Made by a program: the position numbers and the translations under genes
Shown here: one piece after another, positions 43,722 through 52,417 of the stretch
Position numbering within the stretch: position 1 is the first letter of the stretch
How the letters are laid out: every line of letters starts with the position of its first letter
Notes under the pieces: model-generated
Told to the model about the DNA's origin: nothing
Seen by the model: the letters and a program-made list of their open reading frames with translations, nothing else
The model's database searches: none
From: a bacterium 210820-DFI.6.37
GTDB lineage: Bacteria; Bacillota; Clostridia; Peptostreptococcales; Anaerovoracaceae
Direction: 5' to 3'
NCBI GenBank assembly: GCA_020558355.1
Contig: JAJCKG010000014.1
Span: 12,696-76,695, forward strand
Length of the DNA: 64,000 nucleotides

Positions 43722-43887
43722 TAAATGTAAGGTAGAGCTGCAAGAAATGGACGCGCAGTTTTCATACCTTGGAAAGAGCTTTCGCCATAAGGTCAGCCGC
43801 TGTCCCCAGTGCGGACAGGTGTGTCTTTCGGAAGAGCTGGTGACCGGAAGAATGAGTGAGGTCGAATCCATGATGGAGGATAAGTGA
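43693..43887 (+). CDS. Small zinc-ribbon/rubredoxin-like protein (DVU_1557-type redox protein)
   Basis: The 64-residue protein has two CxxC pairs, CDKC and CPQC, 29 residues apart, which would bind zinc or iron. Its start overlaps the flavoprotein gene by 29 bases and has GGAGG in front, so translation is coupled. The sequence pattern (FSYLGKSFRHKVSRCPQCG, EELVTGRMSEVE) resembles the small redox-type protein that accompanies aldehyde oxidoreductase genes in Desulfovibrio. The function is unknown. Confidence 0.75.
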   Translation: MEEKQILICDKCKVELQEMDAQFSYLGKSFRHKVSRCPQCGQVCLSEELVTGRMSEVESMMEDK

Positions 43888-44144
43888 TGAGCAACTTTTA
43901 CGCGAGAATATGTGAAAATGGCCATGTACACATCACCTATAGAAGAGTTGGGAAAGAGGAGCGCTGCCCGGAATGCGGCGCGCCGCTCTTAGATTCCTGC
44001 CCGAAGTGCGGACAGCTCATAAAGCAGTGGCATTACTACGGAATGGTCTATTTAACTCCGAAAAATCTCAAGTTTGAGCGGCCGGACCAGTGCCCTCAGT
44101 GCGGGGCGCGGTTTCCCTGGGGAGAAGAAAAGGAAAGCTTTTGA
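43887..44144 (+). CDS. Zinc-ribbon protein, DUF2321-like
   Basis: The 85-residue protein contains three CxxC pairs (CPEC, CPKC, CPQC) that can form one or two zinc ribbons, and a start motif NFYARICENGHVHI. The ATG at 43887 overlaps the stop of the preceding gene (TGATG), which shows tight coupling; a GTG one codon earlier is also possible. It completes the four-gene redox module. No specific function is known to me. Confidence 0.7.
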   Translation: MSNFYARICENGHVHITYRRVGKEERCPECGAPLLDSCPKCGQLIKQWHYYGMVYLTPKNLKFERPDQCPQCGARFPWGEEKESF

Positions 44145-44213
44145 GCTTGCCGCCCCGCGTGTCCGTAAGGAAATGATTAAATCCTGATTTTTTGAAATTC
44201 CCCGCTTTTTTAA

Positions 44214-44242
44214 TTGACTTCCCGGCTTCCTCGTAGTAAAAT
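44214..44242 (+). promoter_or_regulatory. Sigma-A promoter of the tRNA-Ala gene
   Basis: TTGACT at 44214-44219 and TAAAAT at 44237-44242, 17-base spacer, 22 bases before the mature tRNA. Confidence 0.8.
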
Positions 44243-44263
44243 AAGTCTTGTAATCGTTGCTGT

Positions 44264-44339
44264 GGGGGATTAGCGCAGCTGGGAGCGCGTTTGACTGGCA
44301 GTCAAGAGGTCACGGGTTCGAGCCCCGTATTCTCCACCA
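44264..44339 (+). tRNA. tRNA-Ala (anticodon GGC)
   Basis: The cloverleaf is complete: acceptor GGGGGAT/ATTCTCC with the alanine identity pair G3:U70, D stem GCGC/GCGC, anticodon stem TTTGA/TCAAG around loop CTGGCAG, T arm ACGGG/CCCGT and an encoded CCA end. A terminator follows three bases later, so it is a single-gene unit. Confidence 0.96.
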
Positions 44340-44341
44340 AG

Positions 44342-44373
44342 GGAACGTTGAAGTTTCAACGTTCCTATTTTTT
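44342..44373 (+). terminator. Rho-independent terminator of the tRNA gene
   Basis: GGAACGTTGAA at 44342-44352 pairs perfectly with 44355-44365, then TATTTTTTT. The loop of two bases means the inner pairs open in practice. Confidence 0.92.
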
Positions 44374-44515
44374 TGCCGCTTCTTGAAAACTTGAATACCA
44401 GAGAATCGGCGATAGCGGATTGAAATGGCGCAATGTTAACAAGAGTCAATAACAGAAAATATTTTAACAAATCCATGAGAGAAAAAAATTATTTAGAGAC
44501 AAATTCTGTATATGA

Positions 44516-44524
44516 TGCTATAAT
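44516..44524 (+). promoter_or_regulatory. Extended -10 promoter of the coiled-coil operon
   Basis: TGCTATAAT ends at 44524, with GAGACA 17 bases upstream of the hexamer. An untranslated leader of about 85 bases follows. Confidence 0.5.
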
Positions 44525-44614
44525 AAATACAACTGAATTATTTTCAGGGACAAGCAGGTTCTCTGAAAACGAAAGAAACAATCTATAACTGAAAATCAGA
44601 AAGAGGCTAGGTAT

Positions 44615-46213
44615 ATGGATAGAAACGAAATCGCAAAAAAGAGAAAAGAAGAAGTTGTAAAATTGCTTCAGAGCATGAACATAAAAAAGGACGCAGCCGG
44701 CGGATTCGCGAAAGAAGATGTGTACGCTTCCATGCAGGATCTGTGTAACTTATATGAGGCTAATATCGCGCAGATGGAGCAGGATTATGAAAGCCAGCAG
44801 CAGGAGACGCTGCAGCAGCTCGCGGCAGAAAAACAGGCTATGGAGCAGCGGATCGCTGAGGCCAAAAACGAAGCGGAGCAGCACGCCGCGGCTAAAAACC
44901 GGGAAATCCAGCAGCGTCTGCAAAAATATGAAGCCAACAATGACGTTTACATCAATATGATGATGGAAGCCAAAAAAAACAGCAATGAAATCGTCTCCCG
45001 GGCGCGGGCGGAAGTGAACCAGATGTTGGAAGAAGGAAAAGCCCAGCTGGCCGAGGAAGAGAAAAAGCAGGAAGAAGAACGGATGCAGCTGCAGGCTGAA
45101 AAGGTCAGAACGCAGACTGAGATCCAGCAGGCAAAGGAAGAGTTCGAGCAGGAAACCCAGACAGCCAGGAACCGTTTTGAAATGGAAATGAAGGCGATTC
45201 AGGATAAGGTGACGGCAGATAAAACCGAGGCGGAGATCCTGATCAAAGCGCAGAGAGAGCAGGCGGAAGAAGAGATCCAGCTGGAAAAGGCCAAGTCTCA
45301 GATGCAGATTGAAGCCGCCTGGAGCGAAGCTGAAAAGCAGATCAATGAAAAGAAGGCGCAGGTCAACGCGGAGCTGGAAGCGGAACAAAAGCGCATCCGG
45401 CTTCAGCTGGAAACAGAGCAGCAGAAAATAGCGGAACAGCTGGAGGCCAAGCAGACGAAAGTGCACGCGGAGCTGGAAGCCAGAGAAAAGAAGATAAATG
45501 AAGAGCTGGAAGCCAAGAAGCAGCAGATCAATCAGGAGCTGCAGGACGAACAGCAGAGAGTGCGCCAGCTTCTGGACGCGCAGCAGAAAGCCTTCAACGA
45601 AGAAATGGCGGAAGAGAAAAAGAAGGTTCGGGAAGAGCTGGCCTCAGAGCAGAACAGGGTCAACGCGGAACTGAAAGCCAAGGAGGAACGGGTCAACCAT
45701 GAGCTGGAGCGGAAGCAGAGCCGCGTCAATACCCAGCTGGAGGAAGAGCAGAAAAAAGTACGTCAGGAAGTCGCGGACGCCAGAACAAAGAGCCGCGCCG
45801 AGGTAAAGGCTGTGCAGGAAAATCTGGCGGCCAGCGTACAAAAGGCAAGAGAAAGCTTTAACTCGGAAGTTCAGACCCTTCGGGCCAACCTGGAAATTGA
45901 GATGCAGAATGAAAAATCCATGGCCCGCGCGGAAATCAACCGGATGAAGGCAGAGATGGAAGAGCAGAAAAAGGCTCTGGAAGAACGTCTGGAACAGGAA
46001 CGCAAAAATCTGGAAGAAGAAGAAAAGAAACTGCAGCAGCAGAAGTATAAATACAGTACATATATCGAGACAATCGAAAGCGATTTTGGAAAAGTCAATA
46101 ACAAGATGGGAGATATTATAGACGATCTGGAGAAGATCCGGAGCAAGCTGTATTTCCAGGGGAATGAAGACTTGGAGGATACAGGATTTTCGGTAGTATC
46201 TGATGAAGAATAA
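44615..46213 (+). CDS. Long coiled-coil protein built of 11-residue repeats
   Basis: The 532-residue, very charged protein has an N-terminal module (1-60; FAKEDVYASMQDLCNLYEANI) of unknown type, a helical region with NSNEIVSRARAEVNQMLEEG that recalls DivIVA-like proteins (about 120-141), and from residue 248 to 423 sixteen units of 11 residues, such as KKINEELEAKK, KKVREELASEQ and SRVNTQLEEEQ, with a hydrophobic residue at positions 3 and 7. Hendecad repeats form straight or right-handed coiled coils or membrane-lying amphipathic helices. There is no signal peptide. The C-terminus (480-532) is acidic. The gene overlaps the signal peptidase gene by 11 bases. A role as a cytoskeletal or envelope scaffold is a guess. 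Confidence 0.85.
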   Translation: MDRNEIAKKRKEEVVKLLQSMNIKKDAAGGFAKEDVYASMQDLCNLYEANIAQMEQDYESQQQETLQQLAAEKQAMEQRIAEAKNEAEQHAAAKNREIQQRLQKYEANNDVYINMMMEAKKNSNEIVSRARAEVNQMLEEGKAQLAEEEKKQEEERMQLQAEKVRTQTEIQQAKEEFEQETQTARNRFEMEMKAIQDKVTADKTEAEILIKAQREQAEEEIQLEKAKSQMQIEAAWSEAEKQINEKKAQVNAELEAEQKRIRLQLETEQQKIAEQLEAKQTKVHAELEAREKKINEELEAKKQQINQELQDEQQRVRQLLDAQQKAFNEEMAEEKKKVREELASEQNRVNAELKAKEERVNHELERKQSRVNTQLEEEQKKVRQEVADARTKSRAEVKAVQENLAASVQKARESFNSEVQTLRANLEIEMQNEKSMARAEINRMKAEMEEQKKALEERLEQERKNLEEEEKKLQQQKYKYSTYIETIESDFGKVNNKMGDIIDDLEKIRSKLYFQGNEDLEDTGFSVVSDEE

Positions 46214-46892
46214 TGATCTGAACGTATTCGAAATCATGGAAGACAGCGAAGCGAAACCAGGCCAGGAGCAGTCTGCTCCTGACCCGGTTTTTCGTGAGAA
46301 AATAAAGCAAGCTGTTCTTGGACAGGATGAACGACGGGTTGGATCAGGCGCTTTGGAAACGGAGCCGCCGAAAAAAGAAAAAAGCGTAATAAGAGAAAGT
46401 CTGAAGCGGGGCTGGAAGAGTCTTGCCATTGAAGCCGGCATTGCGATTCTTGCAGTGCTGCTTATTTTTAATTTTGTCATTCAGGTTTCAAGAGTATCAG
46501 GCGATTCCATGAAGCCTAATTTTTACGATGGTGACAGAATCGTCATATTCAGGCTGGACCGCGACTTTGAACCGGGCGATGTAATCGTATTTCGGACAGC
46601 CGGGGGAGAAAAGCTGATCAAACGGATCATCGCGGCAGAGGGAGATACGGTGAATATCAGCGCGGCAGGCGGTCTTTCTATCAATGGCAGCGCGGCGGAA
46701 GAGACCAATATCTATGCTGAGACGGCCATTACGGACCAGTCGGTGCAGTATCCGGTTACGGTAGAGGAGGACAGCTATTTTGTATTGGGCGACAACCGGT
46801 CCAATTCGAAGGACTCCAGAACAGCGGAGATCGGACTTGTAAAAAAAGAAGATATTATCGGCAGAGTCATTTTGGACATAAGAGGCGTTTAG
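46203..46892 (+). CDS. lepB: Signal peptidase I
   Basis: The enzyme removes signal peptides from exported proteins. The 229-residue protein has one transmembrane helix (about 73-95), the catalytic Ser in RVSGDSMKPNF, the catalytic Lys in GEKLIKRIIAAEGD and the box GDNRSNSKDSR. The cytoplasmic N-terminus of about 70 residues is longer than usual in Gram-positive SipS-type enzymes. Its start overlaps the coiled-coil gene, and xpt follows nine bases after the stop. Confidence 0.95.
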   Translation: MKNNDLNVFEIMEDSEAKPGQEQSAPDPVFREKIKQAVLGQDERRVGSGALETEPPKKEKSVIRESLKRGWKSLAIEAGIAILAVLLIFNFVIQVSRVSGDSMKPNFYDGDRIVIFRLDRDFEPGDVIVFRTAGGEKLIKRIIAAEGDTVNISAAGGLSINGSAAEETNIYAETAITDQSVQYPVTVEEDSYFVLGDNRSNSKDSRTAEIGLVKKEDIIGRVILDIRGV

Positions 46893-46901
46893 GAGAGTGG
46901 A

Positions 46902-47474
46902 ATGAAAGCACTGAAAGAGAAAATTTTAACAGAAGGACAGGCCATCGGAACAGGAATTGTAAAAGTGGACGGCTTTCTGAACCATCAGATCGACGTGAGC
47001 TTTATGGATGAACTGGGGAAGGAATTCGGGCGCAGATTTCAGGACGAGCGGATCGATAAGATTCTTACCGTAGAAGCCAGCGGGATCGCCATCGCGTGTA
47101 TGACGGCTCCGTATTTTGGCTATCCGCCGGTGGTTTTCGCGAAGAAAACCGCACCCAATACCATGACAGAGGAATTCTACGGAGCGGAGGCAAGATCCTT
47201 TACAAAAGGAACCGTTTCTATTATCCGGGTTTCCAAAAAATATCTCAAAGAAAGCGACCGGGTGCTGATTCTGGATGATTTCCTGGCGCACGGCGAAGCG
47301 TCCATGGCTTTGACTCAGCTGGTAAAGCAGGCAGGCGGTACGGTGGTAGGGATCGGAGCCGTGATTGAAAAGGGCTTTCAGGGAGGCGGCCAAAAGTTAA
47401 GAGAAGCCGGCTATCGTTTGGAGTCCCTGGCCATCATCGAGCGGATCGAAAACGGTATCATACAATTTGCGTAA
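46902..47474 (+). CDS. xpt: Xanthine phosphoribosyltransferase
   Basis: Xpt makes XMP from xanthine and PRPP in purine salvage. The 190-residue protein matches the family in length and carries VEASGIAIA, KKTAPNTM and the PRPP loop VLILDDFLAHGEA. No purine riboswitch precedes it because it is the third gene of an operon. The nucleoside-type ABC transporter downstream fits a purine uptake and salvage region. Confidence 0.95.
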   Translation: MKALKEKILTEGQAIGTGIVKVDGFLNHQIDVSFMDELGKEFGRRFQDERIDKILTVEASGIAIACMTAPYFGYPPVVFAKKTAPNTMTEEFYGAEARSFTKGTVSIIRVSKKYLKESDRVLILDDFLAHGEASMALTQLVKQAGGTVVGIGAVIEKGFQGGGQKLREAGYRLESLAIIERIENGIIQFA

Positions 47475-47501
47475 AATTTTGAGGAATTCTGACAAAATAA
47501 C

Positions 47502-47531
47502 TTTACAAAAGATTCATCTAATAGATATAAT
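47502..47531 (+). promoter_or_regulatory. Promoter of the BMP transporter operon
   Basis: TTTACA at 47502-47507 and TATAAT at 47526-47531, 18-base spacer. Confidence 0.7.
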
Positions 47532-47578
47532 GGAGTGTATCTTATTTTAACCGACTTATGAAAAAAGGAGAAAAGAAC

Positions 47579-48694
47579 ATGAAAAAAGTACTAGCGGTAT
47601 TACTGGCACTTGTGATGGTCTTCAGCTTTGCGGCCTGTGGAGGCGGCGAAGAAGAAACAGCGGATGAAAACGCGGTAAAAGCGGGCTGCATCTTTATCGG
47701 CTCCATCAATGACGGCGGATTCAGTGAGTGTATGAATGTAGGTCTGGAAAAGGCGGCAAAAGAAAATGGCATCACCCTGATCAAAAAAGAAAATGTAAGC
47801 GATCAGGACAAGCAGGCCATCCAGGACGCGGCAACGAATCTGATCGGCCAGGGATGCACGATTATCGTAGGCTGTTCCTTCGGTTATGGTGAACTGTTGA
47901 GCGAACTGGCGGAAAAGGAAGAGTACAAGGATATTACATTCCTTCACTTCTCCGGAAACCTGCAGAATGAAACAAATATGGAAAACTTCTTCGGATCTAT
48001 GGAAGAAGCAAGATACCTGTCCGGAATGGCAGCGGCAGCTGTAAGCGAAAAGAACGTTTTAGGTTATGTAGCCGCTTATCCGTACACAGAAGTTCAGATC
48101 GGCATCAATGCCTTTACACTGGGCGCGCAGGCCATTAATCCGGATGTGGAAGTAAAAGTTGTTTACATCAATACATGGGGCGACGCTGAAATCGAAAAAG
48201 CGGCGGCGGAGCAGCTGATCAGCGCCGGATGCGATGTGCTGACTTATCACGCGGATTCTACGGCAACACAGCTGGCGGCTAAGGAAGCCGGCGTATATAC
48301 GACAGGCTGGAACTACAATAACAATGTAGTGGGCGACAACTACATTACAGCCCCTTACTGGGATATGTCCGCTTACTTTACCCCGACCTTCAAGGCGATT
48401 CTGGACGGAACCTTCAAACCGACAGGAACAGAACCGTTCAGCAGCTATGGCAGCATGGCAAGCGGCCTGATTTGTCTGGATGAACTGGGAAGCGCGGTTC
48501 CGGAAGACGCAAAGACAAAGATCGCGGATATACAGGAAAAGATGAAGAACGGCGAATTTAAAGTGTTCTCCGGTGAAATCAAATACAACAATGGAAAGAC
48601 TCTGTGCAAGGACGGACAGACTCTGACCGACAAGGAAGTATGGAGCATCAACGGCGAAGTTGAAGGCGTAAAAGCAACTTCCAATGATAAATAA
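47579..48694 (+). CDS. BMP-family ABC transporter substrate-binding lipoprotein
   Basis: The 371-residue protein has a lipoprotein signal with the lipobox FAAC (Cys about 20) and the BMP/Med fold (FIGSINDGGFSECMNVGL, GCSFGYGE, YLSGMAAAAVSEKN). Most characterised members bind purine nucleosides. The start at 47579 has AAAGGAG eight bases upstream; an in-frame ATG at 47558 lies before that RBS. It is the first gene of the transporter operon and is followed by a stem-loop that may keep its mRNA more abundant. Confidence 0.92.
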   Translation: MKKVLAVLLALVMVFSFAACGGGEEETADENAVKAGCIFIGSINDGGFSECMNVGLEKAAKENGITLIKKENVSDQDKQAIQDAATNLIGQGCTIIVGCSFGYGELLSELAEKEEYKDITFLHFSGNLQNETNMENFFGSMEEARYLSGMAAAAVSEKNVLGYVAAYPYTEVQIGINAFTLGAQAINPDVEVKVVYINTWGDAEIEKAAAEQLISAGCDVLTYHADSTATQLAAKEAGVYTTGWNYNNNVVGDNYITAPYWDMSAYFTPTFKAILDGTFKPTGTEPFSSYGSMASGLICLDELGSAVPEDAKTKIADIQEKMKNGEFKVFSGEIKYNNGKTLCKDGQTLTDKEVWSINGEVEGVKATSNDK

Positions 48695-48725
48695 ACAAAA
48701 GTAAAAAACGGGAATAAAGGGTATC

Positions 48726-48749
48726 AAGGGGAACCGTCAGGTCCCCCTT
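48726..48749 (+). other. Intercistronic stem-loop
   Basis: AAGGGGAACC at 48726-48735 pairs with GGTCCCCCTT at 48740-48749 (one mismatch). It lacks a long T-run, so it is more likely an mRNA stabiliser or leaky terminator that raises binding-protein levels over the ATPase and permeases. Confidence 0.6.
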
Positions 48750-48782
48750 ATACTATTTATACCGCTGTTTTGGAGGAGTATC

Positions 48783-50303
48783 GTGCAGCAAGAACTGGCA
48801 ATCGAAATGAAGAATATCAGCAAATCCTTTGGTACACTCCGGGCCAATGACAATATTAATTTATCTGTCCGCCCCGGGGAGGTTCACGCTTTGCTGGGAG
48901 AAAACGGAGCGGGGAAATCTACTCTCATGAATATGCTGTCCGGCATTTACACCCCGGATTCAGGAACGATCCGGGTTGACGGTGAGGAAGCGCGTTTTTC
49001 GTCACCGAAGGATTCCATCAGAAAAGGAATCGGCATGATCCATCAGCATTTCAAGCTGGTAGATGTTATGACCGCGAAAGAAAACATCATAATCGGACAG
49101 CCTACCAATTTATTTATAAAGGGGAAAGAGCTGTCCAGGAAAGTAAAAGAGCTTTCCGATCAGTACGGACTGGATATCGATCCGGACAAAAAAGTTTATG
49201 ACATGTCTGTAGGGGAGAAACAGACGCTGGAGATCATAAAGGTTTTGTACAGGGGAGCCAGAATCCTGATTATGGATGAGCCTACTGCGGTTTTGACGCC
49301 GCAGGAAATTAAAAAGCTGTTTCGGGTCATCCGCAACATGAAAGAGCAGGGCTGCTCCATCGTAATCATTACCCACAAGCTGAATGAGGTAATGGAAATT
49401 TCCGACCGGGTTACAGTCCTCAGAAAAGGCCAGTCTATTAAAACGGTCGTAACAAAGGAAGTTCAGGTATCCAATCTGATTGAGATGATGGTGGGAAAGA
49501 AGGTAGACTTATCCATTGAGAAAAAGACCTTTGAAGAAAAGCAGCCGCTGCTTTCTTTAGACGAGGTATCTGTTCTGGATGGAGAAGGAAAAGAAGCGCT
49601 TTCCAATGTAAGCTTTACGCTTAACTCCCATGAAATCATCGGTGTGGCCGGAGTTGCCAACAGCGGCCAGAAAGAGCTGTGTGAAGTAATTGCGGGACTT
49701 GCCCGGGCGGACAAGGGCCGGATTTATTTTGAAGGCGAGAATTTAGTTGGAAAGTCCCCAAGGGATATTATTAAAAGAGGCGTGCGAATGGGCTTTATTC
49801 CGGAGGACCGGCTGGGTATGGGCCTTGTAGGCTCCATGGATATCGTCCATAACCTCATATTGAAGGACTATCAGAATCAGCCCGGCATCATGCTGCAGAG
49901 AGGCCCCTGTATCAAGAAGGCGAAAAAAATCGTAGAGGATCTGGATATTCAGACTCCTAATATTTATACGCCGGTCAAAAAGCTTTCCGGAGGGAATGTG
50001 CAGAAAGTCCTGCTGGGAAGGGAGATCGATGCGTGTCCAAAAGTGCTTATTACAGCCTACGCGGTAAGAGGGCTGGATATCGGCGCGTCCTATAAGATCT
50101 ACGACCTGCTCAATGAGCAGAAGGAACGGGGCGTAGGAATTCTCTTTGTAGGCGAGGATCTGGATGTGCTGATGGATCTTTGCGACCGAGTGATTGTTTT
50201 ATGTCACGGAGAAATCACCGGCATCGTAGAACCGGCAAAAGTTACCAAGGAAGATATCGGCCTGCTGATGACAGGAAAACAGGAAGGGGAGGTTTCTGCG
50301 TAA
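48783..50303 (+). CDS. Nucleoside-type ABC transporter, ATP-binding protein (two cassettes)
   Basis: The 506-residue protein has two cassettes, as in sugar and nucleoside importers. The first is complete: Walker A GENGAGKSTL, signature MSVGEKQTLEI and Walker B ILIMDEPTAVL. The second is degenerate, with GVANSGQKEL for Walker A, LSGGNVQKVLLGRE and LITAYAVRGLDIGA, which is normal for this family. The start codon is GTG behind GGAGG. Its stop overlaps the permease start by one base. Confidence 0.93.
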   Translation: MQQELAIEMKNISKSFGTLRANDNINLSVRPGEVHALLGENGAGKSTLMNMLSGIYTPDSGTIRVDGEEARFSSPKDSIRKGIGMIHQHFKLVDVMTAKENIIIGQPTNLFIKGKELSRKVKELSDQYGLDIDPDKKVYDMSVGEKQTLEIIKVLYRGARILIMDEPTAVLTPQEIKKLFRVIRNMKEQGCSIVIITHKLNEVMEISDRVTVLRKGQSIKTVVTKEVQVSNLIEMMVGKKVDLSIEKKTFEEKQPLLSLDEVSVLDGEGKEALSNVSFTLNSHEIIGVAGVANSGQKELCEVIAGLARADKGRIYFEGENLVGKSPRDIIKRGVRMGFIPEDRLGMGLVGSMDIVHNLILKDYQNQPGIMLQRGPCIKKAKKIVEDLDIQTPNIYTPVKKLSGGNVQKVLLGREIDACPKVLITAYAVRGLDIGASYKIYDLLNEQKERGVGILFVGEDLDVLMDLCDRVIVLCHGEITGIVEPAKVTKEDIGLLMTGKQEGEVSA

Positions 50304-51379
50304 TGGACTTTATAAGAATAACAAAACGGGATGACCTGCCCCGAAATAGGGAGATCATCATAACGATTCTGGCAGTGGTACTGTCCATCGTTCTGGCGGG
50401 GATTATTCTGATTATCTTCGGCCTGAATCCGTTTAATATTTTCAAAGAAATTATCGCGGGATCGGTGGGAACCTCTTTAAGAATCAGGCAGACCCTGGTC
50501 AAGGCGATTCCACTGGTAATCGCTTCCATGGGAATTATCGTGGCCTTTAAAATGAAGTTCTGGAACATCGGAGCCGAAGGGCAGATCACCATGGGCGCTC
50601 TCGGCGCCAGCTGGGTAGCCCTCAATTTAAGCGACAGCCTGCCGCAGCCAGTCATGCTGCTTTTGATGATCATAGCCGCGGCTGTATGCGGAGGCATATG
50701 GGCCTTCATTCCGGCCATTTTCAAAGCGAAAATGGGTACCAATGAAACGATTTTTACATTGATGATGAACTATGTGGCCATCAAGTTTGTAACTTATCTT
50801 CAATACGGCCCATGGATGGATCCGGCAGCCAACGGCTTCCCCCGCATTGCCAAGTTCTCGGAAAACGCGATCCTTCCATCTTTGGGAGGCGTACACATCG
50901 GATGGATTCTGGCCATTATTCTGACCGCCTTTGTATATGTCTTCATTCGCCATACAAAAACAGGATATGAAGTGGCGGTAGTAGGCGAAAGCCTTGAAAC
51001 CGCGAGATACGCGGGGATGAATATCAGCAAGGTCATTATTATTTCCATGTTGATTTCCGGCGGTCTGTGCGGGATCGTAGGTATGGTTCAGGCGTCGGCT
51101 ATCGAAAAAACGCTGGTGGCGGGGATTGCCAATAATTATGGCTTTACAGCAATCATTACCGCCTGGCTCGCGAAGCTCAATCCGATTTCCACTCTGGTGG
51201 TTTGTGTTGTATTCGCGATGCTGATTCAGGGCGGTGAATATATCCAGATCGCGCTGGGCGTTCCCAGCTCTGTGTCGGATATCGTTCAGGGACTGGTCCT
51301 CTTCTTTGTTCTGGGGAGCGAGTTCTTTATGCGGTACCGGGTACATCTGGGAAAGCCGTCTGAAAAGGAGGTGGCATAA
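50303..51379 (+). CDS. Nucleoside-type ABC transporter permease 1
   Basis: The 358-residue protein has about nine hydrophobic helices and the BPD_transp_2 pattern (GIIVAFKMKFWNIGAEGQ, TNETIFTLMMNYVA, NPISTLVV). It forms the import channel with the second permease. The ATG shares its A with the stop of the ATPase gene and has GGGGAGG upstream; the in-frame upstream ATG is inside the ATPase gene and is rejected. Confidence 0.93.
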   Translation: MDFIRITKRDDLPRNREIIITILAVVLSIVLAGIILIIFGLNPFNIFKEIIAGSVGTSLRIRQTLVKAIPLVIASMGIIVAFKMKFWNIGAEGQITMGALGASWVALNLSDSLPQPVMLLLMIIAAAVCGGIWAFIPAIFKAKMGTNETIFTLMMNYVAIKFVTYLQYGPWMDPAANGFPRIAKFSENAILPSLGGVHIGWILAIILTAFVYVFIRHTKTGYEVAVVGESLETARYAGMNISKVIIISMLISGGLCGIVGMVQASAIEKTLVAGIANNYGFTAIITAWLAKLNPISTLVVCVVFAMLIQGGEYIQIALGVPSSVSDIVQGLVLFFVLGSEFFMRYRVHLGKPSEKEVA

Positions 51380-51381
51380 TC

Positions 51382-52308
51382 ATGATCGAATTTTTAGCAG
51401 CCTGCGTTGTGGCGGGAACGCCCCTTGTATTTGCCACTGTCGGTGAACTGATTACGGAAAAATGCGGAAACACGAATCTGGGTGTAGAAGGCATGATGCT
51501 GATGGGAGCTGTAATGGGATTTTACACAGGACTTAATACAGCAAGCCCCGGACTCGCGCTTCTTTCAGCGGCCCTCGCGGGAGCGGGAGGCGCTCTGATC
51601 TACGGGTTTGTAACGGTAAGCCTGAAAGCCAATCAGGTCGTTACAGGGCTGACCCTTACTATTTTTGGAACAGGCTTTGCTCAGTTTGTAGGAGAACCGC
51701 TGCTGGGGTCCATGGCTCCATCAGAAATCACTTCCTTTTTCGCGAAAATGACAATCCCGGTACTGGGGCAGATTCCCATTATCGGACCGATTTTCTTCCA
51801 GCAGGATGTGTTTGTGTATCTCAGCTATCTGGTATGTGCCGTGGCAGCGGTCTATATGTATAAGACCCGCATGGGGATGAACCTGAAAGCGCTGGGGGAA
51901 AATACGGCGGCGGCGGACGCTTCCGGCATCAATATCAACCTGTACAAATACGCGCATATCCTGATGGGCGGGGCGCTCTGCGGTTTGGGCGGCGCGTACC
52001 TGTCTCTGGTCCGGATTCCTATCTGGCAGGAGAATGTAGTCAACGGAAGAGGCTGGATCGCTGTAGCGCTGGTTATTTTCGTAGCGTGGAACCCGATCAA
52101 GGGGTTCTTCGGAGGCGTTCTTTTCGGCGGCCTCAGCATTATCGGCCTGAAATTCCAAGCCATGGGTCTGGGGATTTCCCAGTACCTGGTGGATATGATC
52201 CCTTATATAGCGACCATATTGATTGTAATCATCAGTACTCACAAAAAAAAGAAAGAAAGCCAGCCTCCCGGCGATCTGGGAAACAATTATTTCCGGGAAG
52301 AACGGTAA
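51382..52308 (+). CDS. Nucleoside-type ABC transporter permease 2
   Basis: The 308-residue membrane protein has the matching half-channel features: TPLVFATVGELITEKCGNTN, GVEGMMLMGA, ANQVVTGLTLTIFGTG and GGALCGLGGAYLSL. It begins two bases after the first permease, and its RBS AAGGAGG lies at the end of that gene. A terminator follows directly. Confidence 0.94.
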   Translation: MIEFLAACVVAGTPLVFATVGELITEKCGNTNLGVEGMMLMGAVMGFYTGLNTASPGLALLSAALAGAGGALIYGFVTVSLKANQVVTGLTLTIFGTGFAQFVGEPLLGSMAPSEITSFFAKMTIPVLGQIPIIGPIFFQQDVFVYLSYLVCAVAAVYMYKTRMGMNLKALGENTAAADASGININLYKYAHILMGGALCGLGGAYLSLVRIPIWQENVVNGRGWIAVALVIFVAWNPIKGFFGGVLFGGLSIIGLKFQAMGLGISQYLVDMIPYIATILIVIISTHKKKKESQPPGDLGNNYFREER

Positions 52309-52359
52309 AAAAAGCTTGCTTTGGGCGTCCCGCGGGACGCCTTTTGCGGGCTTTTTTTC
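52307..52359 (+). terminator. Rho-independent terminator
   Basis: GGCGTCC/GGACGCC at 52324-52341 forms the inner stem; an outer AAAAAAGC/GCTTTTTT stem and a T-run at 52352-52358 follow. It overlaps the last codons of permease 2. Confidence 0.85.
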
Positions 52360-52417
52360 TTTGCGGGAAGCCCTCAAAAATTTCTATAGCGGCCCCAATA
52401 AAACTGACATAATATTG

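Noticed and set aside
45356..45883. Tandem DNA repeat or CRISPR-like array in the coiled-coil gene
   Set aside because: The period is seen only at the protein level (33 bases per unit, strongly diverged DNA), and the units are coding.
46880..46902. Purine riboswitch before xpt
   Set aside because: xpt is nine bases behind lepB, so there is no room for an aptamer.
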